Positions 46,390-57,126 of a stretch of DNA of 64,000 bases are shown piece after piece. This DNA comes from Dicyema japonicum (lineage: Eukaryota; Dicyemida; Rhombozoa; Dicyemidae). The first letter of the stretch is position 1. The number at the start of each line of letters is the position of its first letter. A program made the position numbers and the translations under genes. The notes beneath the pieces were generated by a model. It ran no database searches, was not told the DNA's origin, and saw only the letters and a list, made by a program, of their open reading frames with translations. The stretch spans positions 694,703 through 758,702 of the forward strand of contig RDEW01000027.1 in the NCBI GenBank assembly GCA_011109175.1. Direction: 5' to 3'.

Positions 46390-46800
46390 ACACAAACTAA
46401 CTAATCACGTGATCCCAGCACGCTCTAGCAGGGACCTCATCTTGGCCCGATGCTCCTCCCTCGTCCCCACACAAGCACGTATCGGTCGAGTGACTGGACC
46501 TTCGCAGTCACGACGGCGCGTTCCGTGGTTCATTCTTATCAAGGCTTCAAAAGGCATTGGTGGCTGGAGTTCTCCAGAAATCCAGCGTTCCGTGATTTTG
46601 GAGGCTCTTCTCCGGCTAGCCTCTATCTTCAAGACATTCGTCCAAGAGATGAGTGGACCCCATATACCACATGCATAAGAGATGCATGGTTCAATGAATT
46701 GTTTATATACAGTGCTCAAAACAGAATGCTTTCCGATCTTCCATAAGCCTGTAAGGCATTTCAGAACATTAGTTTTCTTTTCGCAAAATAACATCGAAAA
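46390..46800 (-). mobile_element. Type A LINE 3'-end fragment
   Basis: The minus frame 46794-46405 reads NVLKCLTGLWKIGKHSVL, YKQFIEPCISYACGIWGP and GTREEHRAKMRSLLERAGIT, followed by the tail GGGATCACGTGATTAGTTAGTTTG, GTAACCGTGGTCTCTGGTGC and TATTATTA. It is the best preserved type A C-terminus in the window (130 residues open). Its broken 5' edge lies about 110 bases upstream of the MAEA start. Confidence 0.8.
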
Positions 46801-46905
46801 AGAAAAACATGAACAATTACCATTTTTTATGAGTAAAGTTAATTTAAAAATTCTTTTTAAAAACTTAATAAATTACGAAATAAATGTATTTAAGTTATTT
46901 ATCTT

Positions 46906-48269
46906 ATGTTTCTCGAAGAGCACTTTAATGAAGAAGGTTACTCGTGCATTTCCTCCCTATGGGGGATATCTACTAATGTAATAAATACATGTGACTCACA
47001 GGTGCCGTTGACAGTTGCTTATAAGACTGCGAGGCTGACTCAGAAATACTGTGAGTCTTCTTTAACTGCCACTAAGGCTTTTCTGGCCCAACTAGACAGC
47101 TATAATCGCAGTGGAAACCTCTCTGATATTATCGGGGACCTCGAGAAGCTTCAAAAGAAGTTCGAATCTATGGCAAAGCTGGTTTGTTACCTTTCATCAA
47201 ATAGATCGAAAAAGAAACCCCTATACTCAGCAACCTTTTGGATGTCACCCAGGAAAGACTTGCCAAAATGGACACAGCGACCAACAACTTGCTGAAAAAT
47301 CGGGATTTCCAGTCTATGGAAAGTTTGAGTGAACCGCATATCAACAGATTGATCCTCGACTATCTTCTTCGCTCTGGTTGCTACGAAAGTGCCATAATGT
47401 TCTCCAAAGATTTCAACCTCAATGTAACTCTTGAGGTCATTTTAGGGAGAACTCGACCAGATATTTCTCGAGGCGATGAGGCCCATTGATAATCTCCTTC
47501 AATCTGGGGATTTGGAGCGCTGCATTGCCTGGTGTGACGAAAATAAGTCTTCAAAGGTACCCCATTTGGTCATTTCAGTCTGATTTGCTGTACAAACTTC
47601 GAAGACAGGAGCTGATTCAGTTAATGTTGAAGGGACAGTACACTGCGGCCGTAGAGTTTGCTACTTTCTCAAAGTAGATACGTGAAGAAGCACCTTAAGG
47701 ATAATTTGGTAAAGGAAATGGCCGATATCAAGAACCTTTTGGCTATTATAATATCTCCACGTGGAAAGCAGTCTCAGGTTTTGCCAAAAGACTACTTTTG
47801 TAGGAGTTGATTACGAAGGCTGACTGGGGATCTTTGGCGGAGTCATTCCGCAGTGATTTTGTAAACTCATTGTCTGGGCTCACCGTATCTCCCTTCTTGG
47901 TGGCAGCGGAATGCGGGATCTCAGCCTTTAAGACACCGTAATTGCTCAATTTACCTTAGTTTGTGCTTCCCCGGTATCTCCAAAAGCTGTCCTCACTGCG
48001 ATGCTGATATTTTTAGCGTGGGAATTTCTCTTCCGTTCGCGGAATACAACTTTTCTCGTCTCAGATGCCCCTATGAGGGGGAGAACATAGATGATAAGAA
48101 TGTCCCGTATGTTTTGCCAAATGGACACGTTTATGGAATTAATGTACCCAGTAGGCTCTATTTTAAGGCACTGAAGAAGATTGCGAGTTTAAATGATGGC
48201 CGCATTGTATGCGTCTTTACTGGCATGGAATTCAAGTTCAAGGAGGCTGTTAGAATTTTCGCTACATGA
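46906..48269 (+). CDS. MAEA: MAEA/GID9-type subunit of the CTLH (GID) E3 ubiquitin ligase, 9 exons
   Basis: Catalytic RING-type subunit of the CTLH complex, which ubiquitinates regulatory proteins in nucleus and cytoplasm. ATG 46906 is the first in frame after TAA at 46891. Introns of 24, 23, 22, 22, 22, 26, 22 and 24 nt give 392 residues (human 396). An N-terminal helical region leads to a LisH segment (HINRLILDYLLRSGCYESA), CTLH (LDQIFLEAMRPIDNLLQSGD, then LERCIAWCDENKSSK) and a CRA-like part (ELITKADWGSLAESFRSDF). The C-terminal GID/RING-like domain has CPHCDADI and RCPYEGENIDDKNVPYVLP followed by NGHVYG. The first (46978-47001) and last introns are 24 nt without an in-frame stop, so retention would add eight residues instead of breaking the protein. 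Intact; high confidence in family. Confidence 0.95.
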
Positions 48270-48760
48270 TTAATTTGATTTATTATAATTTTTCTTTGAT
48301 CTTTTTGACTTTTGGATTCGGGAGTTAATTAAATTTGATGGTCGACCGGTTCGCGAAATGAAATGAAAATTGTAAGACAACGGTAATATAGAACCAACTA
48401 CTCATGTTATCTTGACACACCTTACCTGAGGCCTTATCTTGGCCCGATGGTTTTTCTTCGGGAAGAGAGGGATTTTTTTTGGATGCCAGGCATTGGATGT
48501 TTTCTGAGTCAGGTGAATCCCGTGCATCCTCTTAAGGATTGAAGAAGGAAAAGAGAAGAAAGAAATCCTTCGACCAAGTAACGATGTGGGAATAGAATTC
48601 ACAGAGACCAGTATTGCACAGCACAGTTTGCAGTTGCCAAGTAAATAAGTGTTTTCCATTTTCTAATAAAAATGGTTGATATAAAGGCTTTCCCAAAGTG
48701 GGCGATATCGCCCTTTTGTGGGAAATATGAAATTGGCCAATTAATAAGAAAACAACGAAA
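48270..48760. mobile_element. LINE 3' scrap and dispersed repeat downstream of MAEA
   Basis: About 48370-48450 on the minus strand is a short type A 3' end (GGTGTGTCAAGATAACATG region, GCCTTATCTTGGCCCGATGG). About 48450-48540 is the GGATGCCAGGCATTGG repeat also seen near 45.4 and 55.9 kb. Confidence 0.5.
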
Positions 48761-51110
48761 CTGTTATGGCTGCGACACCTGAGGTTCTGGAACTACTCAG
48801 ACGAAAACATCCATGTCCTCCGGTAGATTACCGCCCATTCGTGCTTCCGAGAAATTTGTCAAGGATAACCGTCACCGAAGGCGAAGTGCGACGCGGCATT
48901 TTGTCGTTTGCGGCGAGTAGCAGTGAAGGTATCGATGGCTTGCGGATGGGTCACATTAAGGATCTTACGGCGGAGTCTACTGCAGAAACTGCATGCAACC
49001 TTATCAAATCAATTACAAAACTGGTTATGTGTATTTTGAACAGAGATATTCCTCTCCACGCAAGGGAGCTTCGTTTCAGTGCACATCTACAGGCTTTCAA
49101 AAAACCCGAAGGTGGGGTCGGCAACTATTTCAGAAGACTGACAGTGAAAATCGCATGCAGCATTGTCTGACCGAATTTCCCCCCTCCAACTGGGGGTTGG
49201 TGTAAGGAATGGATGCGAGGCGGTAGTGAATGCTGCGAGGTGTTTTTTTGGACAGAAAGACGAACAAAACCAACACATTGGAGTCAAGCTGGACATCTTC
49301 AATGTCTTCAATTCACTGGGGAGGGATCATATTTTCGAAACTACAAGCAAACGAGCCCCGGAACTTATTCCACTTGTCTTCCTCACTTACGGAACCAATT
49401 CTTCACTGGTTTTCAGGGAAAAGATTATATGTTCGGAGACTAGAGTTCAACAAGGGGACCCACTTGGTCCACTTCTCTTCGTTCTGGCCATCAATGAAAT
49501 TGTCCGCTCTATAAACACACAACTATACCTCTGGTATCTTGATGACGCCACGATTGGAGGGCCGTGGAGAAAAGTTCATGACGTTCTGTCATATGCCGTG
49601 CACTACGAAATCTCGGACTTGAGATAAATATAAAGAAATCGGAGCTAATAAATATCACATACTCGGAGAGTGATTTTATCAATGTGGTCGAGTCTTTCAA
49701 CTCGGTACTACCTGGAATTACTGTCGTACCCAGGGAGCGGACATACTTTCTTGGGTGCCCACTTGGCGAAAAGGAACTGCGGAGTTATCTACTAACAAAA
49801 GAGGATGAACTCTCCAAAGTCACGGAGAAACTCTCATTACTCGATGCTCATACAGCGTTCTTCCGTTTGAAGAATAGCATCGGCTTGCCCAAACTCCTAT
49901 ATGCTCTCCGATGTTCTCCCTGCTTCAAACATCGTGACATCCTCCTGTCACTGGATAGGATAATGAGAAAATCAGCTGAATTGCTGCTAAACGTCCATTT
50001 TGATGTGCCGAGCTGAAACCAATGCAAGCTTCCTACACGCCTCGCAGGTACGGGACTCAGGTCGGCGCTGGAGATCGCCTTTCCAGCATATGTGTCATCG
50101 CTATCAAGTGGAAGCTTTTTGTTCCAAGATATCCTATGTTTTCCAACCGGACTTTCTTGGGAAAGAGTCTTCGACGAAGCTCGTCGCGAATGGTGTGAAA
50201 CTGGTTTGGATATGCCGAACGATCCTTCGAGGCAACGTGACTGGGATGATATCTACTCCAAGAATATCTTCGACGTGCTAAAGTCTGATGCCAACCAGCA
50301 CCGTCTTGCATGCCTCGTGTCCGTGCGTCTTGCAACCATGGGAGCGGAGCGTGGATGGATCCAATCTCATGTTCCTCCCTGGGGACTTTTTTGGACGATG
50401 ACTGTATTCGGATTGGGATCGCACAACGCCTGGGAGTTGATGTTTGCGTCGAACACCAATGTCGTTGTGAAGGGATCGTCGATGCCAAAGGGCTGCACCC
50501 GCTCTCGTGCAAAAAGAGTGCGGGCAGAGCACCCCGCCATGCTGCTATGAACAACATTGTCCTGCGTGCTCTTGAAGCTGCAGACTTCCCGGCAGTACTG
50601 GAGCCCGTGGGATTGAACCGCGGAGACGGGAAAAGACCGGATGGGTTAACTATCTTTCCGTTGACTGAGGGAAAATCGCTTGTATGGGACTGCACTGTTG
50701 TGGATTTTTTTCGAACTCAGCTCGGCGCAGTCTACTGGATCAGCCGATCTGGCCAAGAAAATCAAGATTAAAAAATATGGCGAAATTGGAGANTCCGTTC
50801 ACTGAGGGAAAATCGCTTGTATGGGACTGCACTGTTGTGGATTTTTTTGAACTCGATGATACTCAACTCGACGCAGTCTGCTGGATCAGCCGATCTGACC
50901 AAGAAAATCAAGATTAAAAAATATGGCGAAATTGGAGACCGCTACCGTTTTATACCGGTAGCAATCGAGACGTCTGGTGCGGCCAAAAGTATTACAGCCT
51001 CTTTCCTTAAAAATTGGCCCACCGCAAGAAAAACGTGCGGGAAGCGGTCTGGCTTAGGCAACGAATTGGTATCGCAGTTGTCCGCGGAAACGCTTACTCC
51101 GTGATGTCAG
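48760..51110 (+). mobile_element. Type B retroelement, best preserved copy
   Basis: In order: LELLRRKHPCPPVDYRPF and SSSEGIDGLRMGHIKDL (pre-RT and RT N-terminus, 48766-49170); LGVGVRNGCEAAVNAARCFF; GVKLDIFNVFNSLGRDHIF; VQQGDPLGPLLFVLAINEIV; LYLWYLDDATIGGPW (RT motif C, YLDD, about 49525-49565); thumb-like LGCPLGEKELRSYL and FFRLKNSIGLPKLLYALRCS; cysteine/histidine-rich RLGVDVCVEHQCRC, GLHPLSCKKSAGRAPRHAA; KRPDGLTIFPLTEGKSLVWD; KYGEIGDRYRFIPVAIETSG. The last blocks resemble a restriction-like endonuclease domain (PDG ... WD ... ET). Several frameshifts make it inactive. The N at 50793 duplicates about 135 bp. Confidence 0.8.
50658..50938. repeat. Duplicated contig ends around single N at 50793
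   Basis: TCCGTTGACTGAGGGAAAATCG ... CGAAATTGGAGA before the N recurs after it. The second copy contains a 9-base segment (GATGATACT region) that the first lacks, consistent with two alleles. Confidence 0.85.
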
Positions 51111-52095
51111 CCGCTCTCCCCCATAGTTAATAAATAATATTTTATTGTTAATAAATTTTTCACACGTTATCTGAAATTTCAGGTGGGCGTTTATGAGAAA
51201 ATCATTTTTTCAGGGGAGGGATATGAATTTAAAATTATTTATACATCCTGATTAATTGAGGACCATGGAACGTATCGTCCAACGACATCGGATCTGACAG
51301 TTATGGGTTCGAATCATTGACAAATACGGAATTCAGTTACAACTCGTTATTCAATACTTCCTGGAAATGAATCCTTTACTTATTTATGTACGTTCGGACA
51401 GATTCGAATTGATTTTTTCTCAAAAGCTGGAAATTGATACAAAAAGGATATCAAAGTGAATCAATTTCATATCTTAAAGACATCCCTTTTTTGTAAAGGG
51501 GGAAATAGATGAAAAAGTTTGGGAACTCCCGATATAAAATCTTGCCATCAGATATTCTCCTTCACTTCAAGTCCTCATTTATTTTTTTTACATCAGTAAA
51601 ATTGTTAGAGAAATAATATTCACCTTCAAACCATTTCCCTAAGCAGCCAGGATTATAGCGGCGAATCTCCGATTTCGTTAAATTCCTTTTGACTTGTTCT
51701 TGATTGTGGTAGCCCTTATAAATAGAACATTCGAGAATTAATTTCCTTGTTACTCATCAAGGTAAGCATGTTCAAGTTCTTCCAAAGACGGAATTTGAGA
51801 ATAGTGTGTCTGTGCTCCCCCATAAAACTCGTCGACCTTTGTCTTTTTCATGCAGCGGATATAATTCATTTGGATGTGAATGTTGTTGTATTCCCCATTG
51901 TCGTTTTTTTCTAGCCACGAGGTCTTATGACTTGATGCATGTGCAAAGATTTTATTGTGTCTAAATATTATTATTATTAGCAATGTCTCCGGAACCAAAA
52001 AAGTTAACTAATTTGAGATTCCACTCTTGCCATGCATTTCTGGACACGCGCTGTAAGTCGTTTCCATCCTCCCCTGATTCTCGCATCCGCCCTCA
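51111..52095. other. AT-rich intergenic stretch
   Basis: No gene recognised. At about 51295-51315, TTATGGGTTCGAATCATTG is a lone B-box-like string, probably a SINE scrap. Confidence 0.35.
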
Positions 52096-52099
52096 GATC

Positions 52100-53160
52100 A
52101 TCCAGATCCTTTGCTGTTTTCAGTTTTCTTCCTATGCAAGTGAGTTCTTTGTCGACTTCGATACGTTGTTTTGTTTAATACAGAAAAGTATGATTCCATG
52201 GCCTGATTGTCTGGTGCCATTTCCGAAGCTCTTAGGATATGTCCAAAGAGCTGCCATTTCGCAGAAGTAACTATATTCCCAATCTTTGTTGTTTGAGTAA
52301 TTATATATAGCTCGTCGTTGGTTATCTGTTTTGGCCAGTAGACTCCCAGAATAACTGGTTGCTGAAACAACTCCGAGAGCGCCTTGTCCAATTGAACCCT
52401 CTACCCATATGGCATTCAGGCTCTGCCTCCTATACTCCGGTGTCAGGCTTTCTAGGATCAACTTTAACACAGTGGACTGTAGATAGGCCTGGAGCTTCCT
52501 ATCTACCCCCAACTGCTTCAGATAACCCTTGTGGTGTATTGTTGATCGACCCCAAAAAATATTGTTACAATTCCTTCCCACGTCATTACTATAGGAATAA
52601 CGAGGACCTTGCAACCAAACATCTGCCCCATCTCGTTTGCAAGAAAGTCATACTTACTTTTTTATCCACCTCCACCGTCTGAAAACGGCCTTGAGACGTA
52701 ATGACAACTTCTATAATAAGGACTTGGCCAGACTCCTTATCGTGTACCACAATCTCCGGTTTATTGTGCTTGACTAGCACCGAGGTACGGAGAACACTGT
52801 CTACCTTAATTTGGACCCTGGTGCTCTCTACTACAGATTGTACCTTATGAGTCCTAACTTTCTGGTGTGGCGAATACCATACTTATTGCATAGTAGAAGA
52901 TGAGGACTCCTTACTACCCCGTTATGCCTCCACACATAGTCATGGCATGGCATAGATCCACATCGAGTGGCTAAATGATCAACCGACATGCTCCTTGACT
53001 TATAGTGGGGACATGTATTTGTTGATCGACCCCAAAAAATATTGCGGTCTTGCATACACGTGTACAGCGCTTCCGATCGAAATGGGTTGTCACCGTATTT
53101 TAGCCATATTGTCGACGACTTAAGGTCGACATGTAGGTTGTCCAATGCTCTGAAGAGGAC
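52100..53160 (-). mobile_element. Type D nuclease-domain fragment adjoining a type F fragment
   Basis: Minus-strand order: SVDHLATRCGSMPCHDYVW and RHNGVVRSPHLLLCNKYGIR (53145-52831), then KHNKPEIVVHDKESGQVLII and VVITSQGRFQTVEVDKKV (52780-52650), then KGYLKQLGVDRKLQAYLQST (about 52530). This is a zinc-binding HxxxRC region followed by a PE...IEV nuclease-like core. Below about 52390 it passes into a type F piece, KWQLFGHILRASEMAPDNQA. All frames are interrupted. Confidence 0.65.
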
Positions 53161-53382
53161 CTTATGAAGGCTTTTTAAGTAAAAAAAATATATATATATT
53201 TAATTAAAAATAATATTTTAAATCTAATAAAATGAATAATAATTAGATGCAAATGTTTTACGTATCAATTTGAATTATTAAATAGATACTACTTAATATT
53301 TTTACAGTAAATCTTGAAGAATCGTTCATGCCTAACAAATGTGAAGGTCTATTGAAAAAATAAATTAATAGTTTGCAAATTA
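53161..53382. other. A/T-rich spacer upstream of the 152-residue gene
   Basis: Includes an (AT)n run at about 53188-53202. No other feature was seen. Confidence 0.35.
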
Positions 53383-53955
53383 ATGACAGAGGATATTCTG
53401 GATAAACTCAAAGAAACGGAAACTTCTGAAATCATTAGGACAGGTCATGAATACGCCACAGAAATAGAATATTCAAACTCGTTCGTTTAGTAAAATAATA
53501 GAAAGAGAAATTCGGTTTAGTACAATGATAGAAAGAGTGTGTGAAATATTCAAAGATTATGATTTGCATAAAGAATACATTGGATGGAGAAGGTTCAGAC
53601 CTGGGAAGAGTGAAACAATGCAGGCAATGCAAAATCTATTGTTTGATTTTGTATTTACTTAAGAAAGCGAAATGTGTCAGTCAATTTGGGCATTCCGGAA
53701 GCTCTCTGGAATAATACAATTCGTGAAATAGCTGCTCTTCGTGTTGATGTAATATTTGATGATAGACTAGTGTATTTCCATGGTAAATGAATATGAAGAA
53801 GAAATATACATTTGGTACAAATACCACAGAAATGAAGACTTGGCTGAATATATTTGTAGAAATATTATTTTGGTCGGAGAGGACTTTTGTATTAACAATA
53901 TATCATTTTAGCCTGTCTTTACGAAAAACTAAAGAAGATCACTGATCCTAAATAA
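53383..53955 (+). CDS. Unrecognised 152-residue protein, six exons with 22-23 nt introns
   Basis: I do not recognise this protein. A model with introns of 23, 23, 23, 22 and 23 nt (53485-53507, 53515-53537, 53641-53663, 53749-53770, 53889-53911) yields one frame from ATG 53383 to TAA 53953: MTEDILDKLKETETSEIIRT ... WRRFRPGKSETMQAMQNLL ... NLGIPEALWNNTIREIAALR ... MVNEYEEEIYIWYKYHRNED ... SCLYEKLKKITDPK. Predicted mostly helical, charged, no signal peptide or membrane span. The first two introns are near-copies of each other separated by a 7-nt exon, so that part is uncertain. The later exons are well supported by the coding look of all pieces and by matching splice lengths. It lies between two degraded type D copies. 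Confidence 0.6.
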
Positions 53956-54089
53956 TTATGACTAATTATGTTAAGGGTGGATTTTCTTTTTAATTTTTCA
54001 TTTAACCAACCAAAAATCACTATTTTTACCATAAGCAACTTTCCTCGCCTGCCTGTTCGCCATCCTCTTCATGGAGGTTCGACTCTGGT

Positions 54090-54985
54090 TGCTGAAAAAG
54101 CTCCTGAAGCGATTATCTAATTGAACCTCTGCCCATATGACACCTCCGGTCTCTGCCTCCTATACTCCAATGTCAGGCTTTCTAGGATACACTTTAACAC
54201 AGTGAACTGTAGATAGTCCTGGAGCTTCCTATCTACCCCTAGCTGTTTTAGATAACCTTTGTGGTACTTTGTTGCACTTCCTTCCCACGTCATTACTATT
54301 GGAATAACGATGACCTGGCAATTAAGCATCTGCCCCATCTCGTTTGCAAGCAAGTCATACTTACTTTTTTATCCACCTACAGTCTGCAAACGGCCTTGGG
54401 ACGTAATGACAACTTCTATAATAAGGACTTGGTAAGACTCCTTATCGTGTACCACAATGTCCGGTTTATTTTGCTTGGCTATCATCTGGGTTCGGACGAT
54501 AACGTCCACCTTGATTTGGACCCTAGTGTTCACTAATACACATTGCACCTTTAAGTCTGTTTTCTGGTGTGGCGAATACCATAATTATTGCATGAAGACT
54601 CCTAACTAACTCTTTATGGCTCCACTTAGTCATGGTATAGCATGGATCCGCCACTAATGGTTAAATGATCAACTAATATGTTCATTGACCTACAATGGGG
54701 ACATGTATTNATCGTGTACCACAATGTCCGGTTTATTTTGCTTGACTATCATCGGGGTTCGGACGACAACGTCCACCTTGATTTGGACCCTAGTGTTCAA
54801 TAATACACATTGCACCTTATAAGTCTGTTTTCTGGTGTGGCGAATACCATAATTATTGCATGAAGACTCCTAACTAACTCTTTATGGCTCCACTTAGTCA
54901 TGATAGAGCATGGATCCGCCACTAATGGTTAAATGATCAACTAACATGTTCATTGACCTACAATGAGGCCATGTTGTCAACGACT
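54090..54985 (-). mobile_element. Type D nuclease-domain fragment, partly duplicated by contig join
   Basis: Minus frame 54353-54117 reads MLANEMGQMLNCQVIVIPIV and KGYLKQLGVDRKLQDYLQFT, matching the C-terminal part of the 52.5-kb copy. Bases 54443-54709 and 54711-54976 flank the single N at 54710 and are near-identical, so the upstream half is counted twice. Confidence 0.65.
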
Positions 54986-54989
54986 TAAG

Positions 54990-55330
54990 GTCAGTTGTCA
55001 GATGCGTTCAAAGACAGATTGAGAGGAAATTGGAGTAATTGGATGATAGAAGGCGAAAAGCAGTTTACTAAAGGGGGAGCCATGAAAGCACTCTTATTAG
55101 AAATAATAACAGGATGGATTATTAGTCGTGGGATGATGTGTCGCTGTCTACTGAGGAACGCTATTTTAAGAATTGCTGCATTTCCAATTCTCTCAATGGG
55201 ACAGAAGACGACCTTATCTGGAAAGAAGAGGAAACTGAGGATAAAGAAGACCAAGAAGATGCCTTTTATGACGACAGACTAAACGAAAATGAATGAAACG
55301 AGCTTTTTGGAAATAGTGACGATGAAGACG
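54990..55330 (+). pseudogene. pogo/Tigger-like DDE transposase C-terminal remnant
   Basis: LSDAFKDRLRGNWSNWMIEG and IITGWIIS, then after a frameshift WDDVSLSTEERYFKNC, CISNSLNGTEDDLIWKEEE. The W-[DN]-x-[VI]...C.ISN.L.GTED order is typical of the C-terminal end of DDE_1 (pogo/Tigger) transposases. An acidic tail ends at NENE-stop (about 55296). At 55497-55525, AGGGGGTCGACTTATACACCGG may be the terminal repeat region; no matching left end was found. Confidence 0.65.
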
Positions 55331-57120
55331 GATTTTAACACTTTATAATTCTAATTTATTGTTTCTTAACTAAAAATAAATCACTTTCTGAGAGTATTCA
55401 TTGTTGTTAGTCTCTCTCGCCGCGTGATATCACAGGGTTACAAAGTAAATAGTATACAAAGGATATGTCAGGAAATCGTAAATTTCCGTCGAATTTTAGG
55501 GGGTCGACTTATACACCGGCAAATACGATGATTTAAGGTGAGCCTAGAATGACATGATGACTCTCCCATAACATTGGGCTTGATCATGAGGGGTAACTGC
55601 CATTCATATCATGTTGTTAAGATTTAATAGCCACTAGTAAACAAATCGTATTATGGTTACTTAGTAAGGAAGAGAGTTCGTAATTTTGAGCAGTTTCCAC
55701 CACTAGCGGGTGACCAGAATGAAATATATGATAATTAGAGAACGAGGTCACTTGGGGTATTCGTGCTGAATTAAATTATTCCAAAGACCAAGGGTAAAAC
55801 CAAACTAATTTCTTGATCCTGACACGTTGATCCAGAGAGCGAGCGTAGTCCTGGCAGCTGAGGTCGATTCCAGAACTCGTCTCCAGGAAGCGAAATTGTC
55901 TCCCGGTCGAATGAATAGATTGATCCTTTTGAATTCCGGCCAGGCATTGGGTGTCACGCGGCGTTCTCAGTTTTAATATTATTATTAACAACAAAATCGA
56001 ATCATATAAGAAAAATTCTATTTGTGCTGCGTCTGGATGATATTCGATACTAGTCTCTCCCACCCTCTCACTACTGAGGTATATTTAATATTATAAACTT
56101 GAAGGTACTTTGAAAGTTCTCAAAGTCAATTTTTAACCTGCATCTAATTTTACCTTTTAGATAATAAACCAGTTATTAAAATGTATAAATCTCTTCAGAA
56201 TGACTACTTGGATGATTTTATAAAGAGTTCGATAGATAGTCTACGTTAACTCATTACTGACTTTTTTGATGGACCAATATTTTGATTCACATATTTTGAT
56301 TGAGGTAAAATTAACCTAAGAGCCTTCATGATTTCGCGAATTTTCTTAGGGATTTTTGCATTTAGCGGTATTTATTTTATTAAAGAAACACTAAGACCAC
56401 AGAAAAAGCAGTCAAAGCTAACTAATTAAATGATCCTAGCTTCTAATAAGTCCCGGATTCTCCTCTAGTAATCCCCGGCGATCCCATAGCTTTCTGAAAG
56501 TGTTTCCCGACAATTCTGCAAAGAAATTCGATCGGGGTCATTCAGGACTGATCAAGATTCCTCCGTATCGATAACTCTCCTCCAAATGGGTATCTGGCTC
56601 TTTTGAAAGTTTTACTACTAAAAATAACTTATCATAAAGACATTAATTTTTAAGGAAATTCTACTTTATCGAAACTTTTTAATTTTTAAAATTATATACG
56701 ACGTCATTGGATTCACTAAACTCAAAAGATCTGAACCCTGCCGGCATCCAAAAAAGATCCCTCTCTTCCCTAATCCAGTGAAGGGATTCTCATTATGGCG
56801 GATATACATGGACATAATAGTGAGAAAAGATGCATTCCACTCCAATCGGGAAACTGAATAAATCATGTTTCAGGTAAATAATTTGGACGGTCTCATAGTG
56901 AGACCTAATTTCCTGCAATAATTTATATGGAGATGGGACCTATTAGTCATCCCTTTCACGTCTGTCTTTCTGGCTATTAACGATTCAATTCAAGTAGGAA
57001 AACGAGGAAGTTTGCGTTAATCAACTCCAAAGTTTCTACCGTGATAGACCTCAAAAGAACTATCTTCCGAGCAATGACTCGAATAAATGGGGTATTAAAA
57101 GCAAAAAACATTCATGCAAA
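55331..57120. other. Region without a supported gene
   Basis: Contains scattered repeat scraps: the GGCCAGGCATTGGGTGTC block at about 55940, and GGATCTTTTTTGG in inverse at about 56750. Nothing coding could be defended. Confidence 0.35.
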
Positions 57121-57126
57121 GACAAG

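Noticed and set aside
50684-50917. Frame spanning the N at 50793 read as a repeated domain
   Set aside because: The apparent domain repeat is the duplicated contig end of the type B element.
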